Part shown: positions 34,416-44,459 of the stretch, piece after piece
Position numbering within the stretch: position 1 is the first letter of the stretch
How the letters are laid out: each line of letters starts with the position of its first letter
Virus record (IMG/VR): IMGVR_UViG_3300025316_000011
Location: 17,023-81,022 of that record
Source of the DNA: a virus
Direction: 5' to 3' (one strand)
DNA: 64,000 nt
The notes under the pieces: model-generated
What the model was told of the DNA's origin: nothing
The model's input: only the letters and a program-made list of their open reading frames with translations
Databases searched by the model: none
Program-made: the position numbers and the translations under genes

Positions 34416-36308
34416 TTAATATTTGCCTTGGTTACTGTATTGGTCCATTGCTTGCTGCTTGGCCTTTCTTTCTGCTTCATCTCTTGCCTCAATCGCACGT
34501 TGTGTACCCTTGGCATATTCTTTGTTTTCAAACTGAATAAGCGTTTCCGGCTTTACTGGCATATCCAACGGAATGATCTTATATTCCTGTTTGCCTTTTT
34601 TACCTCCGGCAAATTCATCGTACCATACTGATTCATATTGCCCTTTGTCAACACCTGATTCTATGTTTACTCCCTGAATGCGTTTAAGGTTTTTAAAGAA
34701 AGGACTATCCGCAGGGACAGCCATACGGACCCTTACGGTAGGAACCACGGCACGCCTTAAATTATCAATAGGCTTTTTTACGTCCATAAGGTCAAGGGTC
34801 TTTCCCCCGTCTTTTGATTCAGGTATGAAGTTTTCCTGAACCTCCCCTGAAATCCCTACAATACGGGCATGGGAACCTTCAAAGATAGACATGGAATTTG
34901 GTGCGCCATCGGGAGAATAAAAGAAGTTCATACCCTTTGAGAAATAGTCAGGCATGATACCCCCTTCATGGGTCATAAATGAAGTTGCATTGTTATTAAA
35001 CTCTGTGATGTTACTCAATGGGACTTCCCAACGATTAAGTTGTAATTCTTCCTTTGTCTTTACGTCAACAAACTTTTCAGTTCCTCCAGAAGGTCTTAAT
35101 GTTCCACCTTCCTTATATGCTATTTCAGATGGTCCTGACGGTTTTGATTCACCTGTAAGTATTTTAGTAAAACCACCCTTAACTACGTTTCCTTCTCCCG
35201 TCCCTGCATCTTTAACTTTGATATGTTCGGTAGCATCCGTTACGGTTGTTCTGCCGGGAATTTCAGATAATATAAGGTCTTTACCGTAACCCTTAATCAT
35301 ATCGTTTAACCGTTCCTTTTCGTTACGGTCAAGTTTCTGCATATTCAAAAGTTTGGAAACGATACCGGATTCTTCTTTGTTGAAGGTAAAAACCCCTTTA
35401 TCGTTATCCATCGAGAACCCTATATTGCCATCCTTTGTCTGCCTTGCATGGAGTAGTTTCTCATAGAATTTACTTGTAAGGTCAAGTCGGGCAGGTTCCG
35501 TCATGTTTTCCATCATGTTATTCGCTGCATCCCTCAACTTATGTGCATCGGTGCTGCGAGTAAGTACGTTGATATAACTCATGTTTTCAGTTCCATAGAC
35601 GGGAATTACTACCTGCGGTGCATAAGTTACTTTACCATTGGCATCGGTAACGGGAATAGGTACAGATTCTTTACTTTTACCTGCTTTACCATATTCTTTA
35701 TCAACAAACTTATTCCATGAACCTGTGTAGTTGATTTTGGTATCTAATCCCGTGTGAACAGGCATACCTGACTTTTCCCCCGGTGCATAATCAAAACCTC
35801 TTACCGCTTCGATATGGGTAAGCCATCCTGGACCTCCCTCTTTGTCCCCAATGACAGGCATATAAACACCGTTATCATCGGTAAGTGCGATACTGTTTGC
35901 GGTGCTTTCATCTCCACCTTCTACAAGGGCTTTTTCGTAACCTTTGGACTGAATGTAGTTTTGCTTATACAGGCTGGATTCCGCCTGTAACTTCATTTTC
36001 TGCTGGTCAATATCCATCAATTCCTTGTTCCACTCCCGCTGCATATCGGATGAAGGGATATTCTGTGACTTGGAGAAGTATTCCATCATCTTACTCCTAA
36101 GACCTTGTTCCCGTCCCGATAAGGATGATTGCTTTTCAAGGTAATACATTTTCTGACCGGGAAGCATATCTTCGTCAGCATGTTCCTCTTTGTATTGTTC
36201 CTTTTGGTAAAAGTCAGGCTGTGATGATTGCCTTAACTGCTTCATCTCGTCAGCCTGACCTTCTACCTGTGGATTTCGCTGCGGAGCCGGGAGTACCTGC
36301 CATGCCAT
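34416..36308 (-). CDS. hypothetical internal virion protein (630 aa)
   Basis: The N-terminal ~130 residues are helical and rich in Gln, Lys and Glu (EQYKEEHADEDMLPGQKMYY, MDIDQQKMKLQAESSLYKQN). The rest is mixed alpha/beta, and the end is again a charged helix (AIEARDEAERKAKQQAMDQY). It lies directly upstream of the giant protein and downstream of the GroES-like gene. In phages of similar layout this slot holds cargo proteins ejected with DNA. No family recognised; the assignment comes from position. Confidence 0.6.
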   Translation of the reverse strand: MAWQVLPAPQRNPQVEGQADEMKQLRQSSQPDFYQKEQYKEEHADEDMLPGQKMYYLEKQSSLSGREQGLRSKMMEYFSKSQNIPSSDMQREWNKELMDIDQQKMKLQAESSLYKQNYIQSKGYEKALVEGGDESTANSIALTDDNGVYMPVIGDKEGGPGWLTHIEAVRGFDYAPGEKSGMPVHTGLDTKINYTGSWNKFVDKEYGKAGKSKESVPIPVTDANGKVTYAPQVVIPVYGTENMSYINVLTRSTDAHKLRDAANNMMENMTEPARLDLTSKFYEKLLHARQTKDGNIGFSMDNDKGVFTFNKEESGIVSKLLNMQKLDRNEKERLNDMIKGYGKDLILSEIPGRTTVTDATEHIKVKDAGTGEGNVVKGGFTKILTGESKPSGPSEIAYKEGGTLRPSGGTEKFVDVKTKEELQLNRWEVPLSNITEFNNNATSFMTHEGGIMPDYFSKGMNFFYSPDGAPNSMSIFEGSHARIVGISGEVQENFIPESKDGGKTLDLMDVKKPIDNLRRAVVPTVRVRMAVPADSPFFKNLKRIQGVNIESGVDKGQYESVWYDEFAGGKKGKQEYKIIPLDMPVKPETLIQFENKEYAKGTQRAIEARDEAERKAKQQAMDQYSNQGKY

Positions 36309-36323
36309 ATTCCGAAGTGTTAA

Positions 36324-36740
36324 TTAGTTCTTTAACGATAATGGTTTTTCACCTTTAATGGCTTTGGCTTTTTCCTCTACTTTGAATTTTAATGATTGTG
36401 TTTCTTCTGCGGTCGGGGTGCATTTGCCTAAGATAAGAGCATAACGGATACATGGATAATCAATACCATCCATGATAACATACTCTGTCCCACGTTCGAG
36501 GATTTCCCCCGGAAGATAAACAATATCCCCTTTTTTAATGTCCATGTCGTATTTGATACCTCCATTCATGTAGTAAGGAGAAACATACATTACTAATCCC
36601 CGATAGGGATGATCTTTGAAATTACCCTTTGATGCGTAAGGCAGTTGAGTATTAGGATTGATAAGTGGGCTTGATGTTGTTGGTTCGGTGTATATGGGTT
36701 TCACCACTACGTAACCATTTAAAGGCTGATACTCTGTCAT
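36324..36740 (-). CDS. GroES-like co-chaperonin candidate (138 aa)
   Basis: The pattern of a Cpn10 fold is visible: MTEYQPLNGYVVVKPIY at the start, YRGLVMYVSPYY in the middle, then DIKKGDIVYLPGEI, EYVIMDGIDYPCIRYALIL. In GroES the comparable parts are LxDRVxVK, GxVxAVG, KVGDxVxF and EYLILxExDILAI. A mobile-loop-like insert (PTTSSPLINPNTQLPYASKG) sits where the loop that contacts GroEL would be. Phage co-chaperonins such as T4 gp31 help fold capsid protein. Similarity is judged by eye. It has its own promoter just upstream. Confidence 0.5.
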   Translation of the reverse strand: MTEYQPLNGYVVVKPIYTEPTTSSPLINPNTQLPYASKGNFKDHPYRGLVMYVSPYYMNGGIKYDMDIKKGDIVYLPGEILERGTEYVIMDGIDYPCIRYALILGKCTPTAEETQSLKFKVEEKAKAIKGEKPLSLKN

Positions 36741-36763
36741 ATTTCTTTAGTTTTATGTTGCTG

Positions 36764-36794
36764 CAAATATATACTTTTACTATATTAAAGTCAA
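36764..36794 (-). promoter_or_regulatory. Bacteroidetes-type promoter for the GroES-like gene
   Basis: On the minus strand, TTG (36794-36792) is followed after exactly 20 bases by TATATTTG (36771-36764), a full match to TTG-N19-21-TAnnTTTG. The -33 box is extended as TTGACTTT, shared with the promoter at 63098. The site lies in the 70-bp gap between the 670-residue gene and the GroES-like gene, and it would also feed the giant protein. Confidence 0.75.
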
Positions 36795-36810
36795 CAAAGT
36801 TAGAAAATAA

Positions 36811-38823
36811 TTATTTCCTCATATACATATCCGCCATCAATTTTGAATAGACCGCATCCTTCATCCTCTGCTTTTGTTTGAGGTCGTCATATTCAACCGG
36901 ACCGTAGATTAGGTTCACTAAAGCCTTGTATCTTTCAGTATCTTGGAGACCTGCGGTTTTAAGTCTTTCCAATTCCAAGGTAGCGTTCTTCGTGGCTACA
37001 TCGGCATCCATGGCTGACTGCGTAAGGCTAAACTGATTAGAAGTCCGTGCGTTTTCCGATTGAGCCTTTGTCTCCATTTCAGCATTAATCCCGGCATACT
37101 GCTCCCCGACTTTATTGGTGGCTTCGATACCAGAAGCGATAAGGCTTGGTATCATGTCGGTTCTGCCTGTTTGGGTAAGTTTCTCCACCCCTGCGTTTAT
37201 CTGCCTTCCTACTTCGTCTAAAGTAGCTTTTGGGTTCTGATAGCGGGGTGTTACCATTGTGGGAGTTCCGGCAGGAGTATTAGGTACTCTTACCTGTTGA
37301 GGTTTGGGTTGAAGAATGGTAATCAGGTTGGCGGCTACATCCCCTAACATTTTCTTTTCAGCATATCCAAATTTAAACTTACTACCTGTTTCAGTTGTTT
37401 TAGACAAATCAGGAGGATTCATCAGAGATTCAGGGTCCATTGTTTGGGGATCTTCTTTTTGAGGGAATAGTCCGCCTGATTTCGCAATATCATCCCATCC
37501 CGATAATGCCATGTCGGGGGTATCTTCAAACGTTGCATGTGGAGGTGTCTTAGGTGCAAAACCTGCCACATTTTCATCATATTTCCAATTAGGGAATGTC
37601 CCTAATCCCTTTGTTTTTCCACTAAGATCAAAAGCAGGATTCTCATATTTCCCTAATCCAATACCACTTGTCTTTAATTTACCTAATCCGATATTACTTT
37701 TAAAATCCCCTCCCGTGTCGGAGGTCCCTGTCCCCAAATCTCCCCTTACTCCTTTTTCAATAGGCACTTCATTGACGGGGCTTTTACTTGTCGGTGCGCC
37801 TGTAAATGGATTTTTGCCTTCCTTTACCAACTGCTTCATCCTTTCTGTATTCGGATGTGCATTACTCGATGTCCCAAACAGTGCGGAGAAATTAACAAGT
37901 CCTGTGTGTGGATTGAAAAATTCATCCCCATCTGGTGGATTATCTGCTCCGTTGACTGCTTTGCCAACACCATTGACATTTGGGATGCTATCGAGAATGG
38001 ATTTTAATGTTTCCCCTGAATTAAGTCTCCCCTGTTGATCTTTGTTTAGAATGGCATGGTTCTTAGGTAACTTTAAATCAATCCCGCCTTGAGCATGTGA
38101 CGGGCCTACAAGCGGCTTTTTGCTTATGATCTTATGGTTGTTATCAAATTCAACAACGATTTCTCCACCTTCGGCTTCAACGGGTGCGGAACCTGACTTG
38201 TTTTTGCCCCCATTTTTAAGAACAGGTTCTTCAAACGTGGCTTCCTTTGGAGTAGAAGGAGATAAGGCTTCCGTTGTCCCTGGTGCATCCATAACGGTCG
38301 AAGTAGGTCCCCCAATCAATGATGTGCTACCTGATCCCGGCAATGCGTTTTGAGTAAATGCGGGAGACGAACCACCTACCGATGCCCCATTTTGTAATAC
38401 AGAAGAAGTCATTCCCGCCCCTTCAAATGCACCTGCGCTATTTAATCCACCAACAACGGATGATGCTGCGCTTGCAACACCCATAACGGTATTATGGGTC
38501 TGCTCCATACCGTTGATTTTGTCAACCTGCTTTGGGTCGAGTTCTGTCCCGTTGATAAGGCTTACGTCACGATATGCTCCCGCCACTTTCCCCAAAGAAC
38601 TCCCTGCGGCATTCTGCGATACTGCGGTTTTACCCGATCTCCGGTATAACTTTTTTTTGGCTTTGTCGGCGGCACTCCCGGCAGCAAAACCATATATGCC
38701 TCCTGCCACGGCACCTACTCCAGCACCTATTAATGTCCCCACTCCTGGAATTACAGACCCTATCGTTCCACCTACGGCAGCACCCGTTACGGCATCGCTA
38801 CCTGCTGTTCCCCATTTATCCAT
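36811..38823 (-). CDS. glycine-zipper virion/cargo-like protein (670 aa)
   Basis: The N-terminus (residues ~10-55) is a glycine-zipper membrane segment (AVGGTIGSVIPGVGTLIGAG, GVGAVAGGIYGFAAGSAADK). The middle contains EAEGGEIVVEFDNNHKI with GPSHAQGGIDLKLPKNHAI, a pattern I associate with internal proteins of crAss-like phages. The C-terminal ~170 residues are helical (ATKNATLELERLKTAGLQDT). A membrane-penetrating ejection protein is a reasonable reading. Pro-, Gly- and Ser-rich linkers separate the parts. Function is inferred. Confidence 0.6.
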   Translation of the reverse strand: MDKWGTAGSDAVTGAAVGGTIGSVIPGVGTLIGAGVGAVAGGIYGFAAGSAADKAKKKLYRRSGKTAVSQNAAGSSLGKVAGAYRDVSLINGTELDPKQVDKINGMEQTHNTVMGVASAASSVVGGLNSAGAFEGAGMTSSVLQNGASVGGSSPAFTQNALPGSGSTSLIGGPTSTVMDAPGTTEALSPSTPKEATFEEPVLKNGGKNKSGSAPVEAEGGEIVVEFDNNHKIISKKPLVGPSHAQGGIDLKLPKNHAILNKDQQGRLNSGETLKSILDSIPNVNGVGKAVNGADNPPDGDEFFNPHTGLVNFSALFGTSSNAHPNTERMKQLVKEGKNPFTGAPTSKSPVNEVPIEKGVRGDLGTGTSDTGGDFKSNIGLGKLKTSGIGLGKYENPAFDLSGKTKGLGTFPNWKYDENVAGFAPKTPPHATFEDTPDMALSGWDDIAKSGGLFPQKEDPQTMDPESLMNPPDLSKTTETGSKFKFGYAEKKMLGDVAANLITILQPKPQQVRVPNTPAGTPTMVTPRYQNPKATLDEVGRQINAGVEKLTQTGRTDMIPSLIASGIEATNKVGEQYAGINAEMETKAQSENARTSNQFSLTQSAMDADVATKNATLELERLKTAGLQDTERYKALVNLIYGPVEYDDLKQKQRMKDAVYSKLMADMYMRK

Positions 38824-38826
38824 AGC

Positions 38827-41800
38827 TTAATCGTATGAGATGTCAAAGTCACTGATTACACTCTTTAACTCTATATCCTGATCTCCTTCATAGACAAGGG
38901 TTACTTTTATCCATATACCTCTTAATTCGCTTGTAGTCTCATAGGCATCATTGTCCGCCGATGTTTGTATAATGACCGGAACGTGCCATTTGTGTTCAAG
39001 GTATTCTGCTACGTTCCAAAAATCACTACTCCCAAAACTATAATATCCCTCTTGGTATTGTGTCGTAAAGGTAATGGAACTTAACGGCACGTTAGCCATT
39101 TCAATATCGAGACTGTTGATAATCTTAACCAATTCGGCTGCGCTTTCCTTTTCAGATACCCCATTGATGATAAATGATATTTTCGTCTGCTGTTTGTTCC
39201 CAAAGAACGTAGCAAAGTTAGGTGTGCCGTCAGCCTTTACCTTTTGATTATACAGATACACCCTGTTATCGGTAATGTAGTCAAATCCTACCCCGATATT
39301 CTTATATCTGCTGTGTTGACTGAAAAGCATGTTCCCCAACGTCAGGTACAAATGCTCTGCAAAAGGGTAGTCCCCTCTATACCCGTCAATCTTTTCGGAA
39401 AAGATAATGGTTCGCATCAAATGACCATTCTCATAGGTAGGGATAGGAAGTAAAAAGGTCATACCTATTTCTTCATTGTCAATGTCTGCATAGGCTACAA
39501 TTCCGCACCCGGATAACGGATCATCCGGTAAATCATCGGAAGCGTCACGGTACGGAGAATAGGCATCCGAAAGTTTGGTAAGTTCATCCTGGATAAATGC
39601 CCTCCCTGATACATCTTCCATGACAAGCCTTGCACCTCCAGACAACATACGTTCGGTGTTTATCTTCCACCATACGTTTTGAATGAAGTCATATCCGTAT
39701 GTCCCCCGCGTTCCGTTGGTAATAGAACTTTTATGCTGTGTGCCAAACCATCCTATCTTTTCTATTTTATCTGAAAAGAAGGTAAGCGATGTACCGAGAA
39801 TTACGTCCTGCCCCTGATTGGTCTGCCCTACTACTTCTTCATTGAAAAATATCTGGTTAGTCCCGTTTCGTTGAACTATAAAGGCTTTTGACATGTTCTT
39901 TCCAATGTAGTTTATGTCCCCGTCCTCAATGGCGAAATCCTGATATGAGTTATCCTGAATTGACCTGTACCCGTCAAGGAATGCCCCCGCAATATGAGCA
40001 TCAGAAGCGTAAACCCTGTTTGGTTTGTTCTGTTCAAAGACAGGCTGCGTTACATCGTAACCCTTATAAGTCTTATCTGACTTTACCTTGTTATACCCAC
40101 TGTTGATCTGTAAGGCTTCTTCCATGTATTTCCCGGCTTCAATGGCAATAAATTGGTCAATGGTTATTCCGTCCACCATGCACTTAGGGAAAAAGGTGTA
40201 TTCGAGGTATTTGTCGGTAGTATTAGCGGCAATGACGTTATTCCTCATTCCGGCATTATACCTACATTCGACGGTAACGCCAATCATAAAGCCATGCTGA
40301 TACCAATAACAGTTCTTGTCAATGAAGTTACGGGCGTATCCGTCCTGCGTGCTACTGCAAATACTATTTTGAGCATCGCTATTGTTGTTGTGCGAAATAT
40401 TGTACCACCTGTGGGTCCTGAACCATACCTTCTGAAGAAAACAATCCCCTTTAAAGCACTGATACATGCTACTGAAATTGTTTATATCATCAAATGTCAC
40501 AAGTTCAGATATGATATTATATTGAGTAAAGGTAGTCCCAAAAGAATCATTGGTAGCCTTTATCCAATCAGAATCCATAGTGTTTTTATATACGCTGACA
40601 ATGCAGGTTCTTTCTTGGTTGTTGTTGTAATTGTAAGGTGATGAAGGGTTGTATTTTGCGTATAAACCTCTCATGGTTTTGTCCGTCGAAATATCCTCAA
40701 CTCCTATATAGGCGGAAGTACCAATATCCCGGTTCCAAATGTGAGAAAATGCTACAAATCCTATGTTCACTCCGTCACCCGTAAGGTGTGAAGTGAAATT
40801 AAGATTTCCTTTACCCTGTAAATGTTCTACCCTTGTTGCACTTACCTTTATATCATCAGAGGAAATAAGATCATCAGCCAACGATATTGCGTTAGCCGCT
40901 GCCATTGGGTTAAGGTCTATCCCGTAGATAGAACTCGAAGCCTTACTTGTGCGGGGTAATACCTTTCTCGCTGCTGTAATGATATATGGGTTTTCACCCG
41001 AAGGAGTAACGGCATCGAACTTAAACAATGGTTTGACCACTGCATTTGTCGGGACAATAATACCACCTTCATCAAACAGTAGGTCGGGGCAAAAGATACC
41101 ATGTTTGTTCCCGTATGGATTAGGGGAGTTAAACATACTCTCTGTATATGCCCCTGCGATGTTATCCCACCGTGCAGGGAGGGTAATCTGATGTTTAGAT
41201 GCTTCCACTATCCCACTGAAATTATAGGCAAAATACCCGTCAAATCCGGTAGGCTTGTAGTCCATACGTGGTGAAGGAGGGGTATGTGCTCCATAATCAT
41301 CGGTGTAACCATAATAGGCATCAACATCTTCATGGACAGTAGGCATATATCCCCGGTAAAGCGGGATGATAGCTGCGGTCAATGGAAAGAATGTAGTAGT
41401 GTTGTTGGCGATATTATGTGTGTCAGGTTGAATGTCTCCTTGAAATGAACATGGGTAGCTTCTGTTTTCATCTGTTACAGCAACACCATGATAACCATGT
41501 AATGATACTCCTTGACAGATAAAGTTGTCTATCCGGTCCGCCCTTGCAAAGTAAAAGCCCACAATGTCGGCAAAGTCAGTCTTATGATTGTTGTAGTAAT
41601 CCCTTGCGTAAGCGGTCATAAAAGATACCCCTGTAATCCTATCCTGCTTTGGAAATGTACTACCTCCATACATGGATGCAGTAGCCCAATCTGCGAACTT
41701 ATAAAGCCCCTTTTCGGTCAACTGACCAAGATTCCCCTGGCATGGGAACGCTTCTGAAATAGTCCCGTCAGAAAACTTGAAAACACATGCAAAAGGATAT

Positions 41801-43077
41801 ACCTGATCTTTGAAATAACCTACGTACTTATATACGTTTTCCGACACCGAATAGGCTGTTAACCCTCCGTTGACGGCATCATTGATATTTGTTGAAGCAA
41901 AATATTCATCATGGTAAAATTCACCTATTACGACCTTGCTGGCAAAGGATATAAGACTATCCCTTTTATAACTCAACGCTGACCGTTTCACGTTAGCCTT
42001 TAAAAGACGTTTCTCTATCTGTGTTTGAGTTTTAGAGATAGGATAAGGGAATGGTTCTTTTAGTATTTCTGTGTATAACAGGCTTTCCTGTGGCTCGTCA
42101 CCGTAAATGGAAAATTGACTTGACGTGCCGGAAATAGGATAGTAGTTTCCGATAAGCCATATATCCCGTTGTGCGGGGCCATTCTCCGTTGTGGCACTAT
42201 AACGGACAACTCCTACCTGAATATAGGAAAAATTAGGATCGAGATTGTCAATGTTTACGTCAATCCTTTTGTTGGTCACATTGTCTATACCCGTAGTCCA
42301 GTTCTTTTCCTGATAACCTACATGGTACTTAGGGACATTCCCAACATCAATGCTCAGCGGTCCTATCTCTTTTACGAAATTTGTTTTCCCGTAATTATAG
42401 GTGAGATAGCGGATATACAGGTATATGTTCCCCGGCTTTAAATACCCTCCATCAACAACCTGAACATCGTTTACCTTTATCTCCTTATTAGTGAATGGAA
42501 CATGGTTTAATGCCCCGTCAAAGTTACTTAAATACACATAACGGGGTACGGATTCCCCCGTCACCTTAAATCCATTATTGATTACCCTGTCGGGATTGTA
42601 GTTATCAATGAAATACAGGTCAACGGTGTTGTCGTAAGACTTTTTAGCAACGACATCGACCTGGTGGTGTATGCTGAAATTGAATTTTGTAGTCCTTAAC
42701 GGAAATGGACCATACGGCGGAGCATTCCCAGCTACGGGCATCCCTCCCCCTAAATTTAGCAACGGGAAATAGTATTTACTGAAACCTGCCGTTGCCCTGT
42801 TTGGAGTAGGATATGTCCCTATCTCTCCTTCTCCCGTAAGTTGATTTAAGGAAAAGATATAAGCCACTCCTTCAAGTTCACAACCCCCGATGATTTCAAA
42901 GCCTTCGGTAATATCAAAAAATTCCACGTTCCCCGGAACAACGGTAGCAATAAGTCCCTTCCCTGCTTTATTGAATACCCTTATTCCAACGGTAGGAAAT
43001 ACAATGATGTCTCCCTTAATGTCGGATACGTCAATGTCTGATATTATGTTCCCCGAAAACTTATTTATCTGCTTCAT
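38827..43077 (-). CDS. large tail (nozzle/muzzle-like) protein (1416 aa)
   Basis: A very long beta-rich chain with many aromatic strands. It begins MKQINKFSGNIISDIDVSDI and has DNYNPDRVINNGFKV, YLKPGNIYLYIRYLTYNYGK and later IKVTLVYEGDQDIELKSV. The opening and the D-Y-N-P-D pattern fit proteins that build the tail tube end in podoviruses of this layout. It is encoded after the connector proteins and before the internal proteins, matching the muzzle slot of crAss-like phages. Its stop comes four bases before the start of the 670-residue gene. Assignment is by position and size. Confidence 0.6.
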   Translation of the reverse strand: MKQINKFSGNIISDIDVSDIKGDIIVFPTVGIRVFNKAGKGLIATVVPGNVEFFDITEGFEIIGGCELEGVAYIFSLNQLTGEGEIGTYPTPNRATAGFSKYYFPLLNLGGGMPVAGNAPPYGPFPLRTTKFNFSIHHQVDVVAKKSYDNTVDLYFIDNYNPDRVINNGFKVTGESVPRYVYLSNFDGALNHVPFTNKEIKVNDVQVVDGGYLKPGNIYLYIRYLTYNYGKTNFVKEIGPLSIDVGNVPKYHVGYQEKNWTTGIDNVTNKRIDVNIDNLDPNFSYIQVGVVRYSATTENGPAQRDIWLIGNYYPISGTSSQFSIYGDEPQESLLYTEILKEPFPYPISKTQTQIEKRLLKANVKRSALSYKRDSLISFASKVVIGEFYHDEYFASTNINDAVNGGLTAYSVSENVYKYVGYFKDQVYPFACVFKFSDGTISEAFPCQGNLGQLTEKGLYKFADWATASMYGGSTFPKQDRITGVSFMTAYARDYYNNHKTDFADIVGFYFARADRIDNFICQGVSLHGYHGVAVTDENRSYPCSFQGDIQPDTHNIANNTTTFFPLTAAIIPLYRGYMPTVHEDVDAYYGYTDDYGAHTPPSPRMDYKPTGFDGYFAYNFSGIVEASKHQITLPARWDNIAGAYTESMFNSPNPYGNKHGIFCPDLLFDEGGIIVPTNAVVKPLFKFDAVTPSGENPYIITAARKVLPRTSKASSSIYGIDLNPMAAANAISLADDLISSDDIKVSATRVEHLQGKGNLNFTSHLTGDGVNIGFVAFSHIWNRDIGTSAYIGVEDISTDKTMRGLYAKYNPSSPYNYNNNQERTCIVSVYKNTMDSDWIKATNDSFGTTFTQYNIISELVTFDDINNFSSMYQCFKGDCFLQKVWFRTHRWYNISHNNNSDAQNSICSSTQDGYARNFIDKNCYWYQHGFMIGVTVECRYNAGMRNNVIAANTTDKYLEYTFFPKCMVDGITIDQFIAIEAGKYMEEALQINSGYNKVKSDKTYKGYDVTQPVFEQNKPNRVYASDAHIAGAFLDGYRSIQDNSYQDFAIEDGDINYIGKNMSKAFIVQRNGTNQIFFNEEVVGQTNQGQDVILGTSLTFFSDKIEKIGWFGTQHKSSITNGTRGTYGYDFIQNVWWKINTERMLSGGARLVMEDVSGRAFIQDELTKLSDAYSPYRDASDDLPDDPLSGCGIVAYADIDNEEIGMTFLLPIPTYENGHLMRTIIFSEKIDGYRGDYPFAEHLYLTLGNMLFSQHSRYKNIGVGFDYITDNRVYLYNQKVKADGTPNFATFFGNKQQTKISFIINGVSEKESAAELVKIINSLDIEMANVPLSSITFTTQYQEGYYSFGSSDFWNVAEYLEHKWHVPVIIQTSADNDAYETTSELRGIWIKVTLVYEGDQDIELKSVISDFDISYD

Positions 43078-44459
43078 CTTGTGATAGTCTTTAGGAAACG
43101 ATTAACTTTTGCAGGGACTACTATGGGTTCGGGTTTCTTTTCTTCGGGTTCCTTTTCTGGTTCTTTTGCCGGTGCCGTCGGTTTATCTGAATAGAAGTTT
43201 ACACCAAGTTTATCCATCAACTCAATATGGTCAAAAACTTCATCGAGTTTGTCACTCGGAAAGTCCAAATGTCTTGTTTTAACATCGCCGATTATCCCTT
43301 TTACATTCTCAATAGCTTCTTCAAGTGTGTTTCCGCAAGCGACTACCGCACCAATTTCCTGTAATTTATATGGTTGTGGAATTACCCTTGGAACTCCGTC
43401 AATGACAACGTAGTTTTTAAGGAAAACGTTGTTCCGGTACTTTTCATGTATTTCGACGGAAATAAAATGATCTTCTGAAAATTCAGAATGGATGATAACC
43501 TGAACACCAAACTTGTACTTGGTTATAGGTTCCACAATTTGTCCCATTCCCAATCCCATGTAAATATCGGCAATGTTCTCATACATATACTGCATAAGTT
43601 CTACCGGAGGATGTGGCATTCTGCATGTTGAATCAATAAAATAAGGTTTTTTCTCTTTACCGTACCGGATTTCGGTTGAAAAGTGTTGTTGGTATCCAAC
43701 TGCGGAAAAGGCTTCGGTAAATGCCGTGTTAATAACCTTAATAGGTTCAGGAACGTCTTTTATGTTGATAAACTTTGCCGTATAGGAACAGTCCTTTGTC
43801 TCAATACCACAAAGCATATTTTCGGCAAATTTACCCCCTGCGAAGAAAGTGTCACACCCAAATTCAACCATATCATCATCCCCAATCGGGTCCTGTACGA
43901 GAAATTCAATCTGTTCACGTAAGTCACCTAACCTGTAAGAAATATCATCCAATTCACTTGCTGAAATCCTTTCGTTGATATACTGCATGGTTTCAGTAAT
44001 GCCACGGAGATTTGATATTTTGATAAACTTCTTCTCCTTGTCTTTAAGGTACTCCCGTAACTTAGTTATGCCTTTAATTGGAGTAAAGTCATTAACGGGT
44101 AATCCTTTTGATTTAAGGAACTCTTGTAAATAACTACGGTCAAGTTCAAACTTTTTGCCGTAGAATGAAGAAACAACGTGTTTCCCTATTTTCCGTAAAT
44201 GGTCGGCTAAGTCTCCATCATAAACATCGGTAAATATGATAAGGTCCACCGTCTCATTATCTATAACCTTCCATAAGTCCTCAACCTTCTCAACTCCCGG
44301 AATGCCTACCCCAATGAATCGTGGATTATAGTCAGGAAATCCCGATTGTGTCCAAGGTGTAAAGTAATACACCTTTTTGAACTTAGGAACAAGTAAACGG
44401 GCAAGTTCACAACTCGACCCGTTATCATAAATCAACACAACCGCTTCTTTCGTTATCAT
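43074..44459 (-). CDS. ATP-grasp-like protein in the tail block (461 aa)
   Basis: The N-terminal domain is Rossmann-like (AVVLIYDNGSSCELARLLVP, then VDLIIFTDVYDGDLADHLRK). Next comes FYGKKFELDRSYLQEFLKSKGLPVNDF, the usual entry of an ATP-grasp domain, then KKFIKISNL, MVEFGCDTFFAGG, and PYFIDSTCRMPHPP where the metal-binding E-x-N loop would be. The end VACGNTLEEAIENVKGI resembles PurD-type ligases. The last ~50 residues are a Pro- and Glu-rich tail. ATP-grasp enzymes join carboxylates to amines. Target unknown; it overlaps both neighbours by 4 bases. Confidence 0.6.
   Translation of the reverse strand: MITKEAVVLIYDNGSSCELARLLVPKFKKVYYFTPWTQSGFPDYNPRFIGVGIPGVEKVEDLWKVIDNETVDLIIFTDVYDGDLADHLRKIGKHVVSSFYGKKFELDRSYLQEFLKSKGLPVNDFTPIKGITKLREYLKDKEKKFIKISNLRGITETMQYINERISASELDDISYRLGDLREQIEFLVQDPIGDDDMVEFGCDTFFAGGKFAENMLCGIETKDCSYTAKFINIKDVPEPIKVINTAFTEAFSAVGYQQHFSTEIRYGKEKKPYFIDSTCRMPHPPVELMQYMYENIADIYMGLGMGQIVEPITKYKFGVQVIIHSEFSEDHFISVEIHEKYRNNVFLKNYVVIDGVPRVIPQPYKLQEIGAVVACGNTLEEAIENVKGIIGDVKTRHLDFPSDKLDEVFDHIELMDKLGVNFYSDKPTAPAKEPEKEPEEKKPEPIVVPAKVNRFLKTITR

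Noticed and set aside
37511-38038. 175-residue plus-strand frame opposite the 670-residue gene
   Set aside because: Antisense of Gly- and Pro-rich coding sequence; no independent support.
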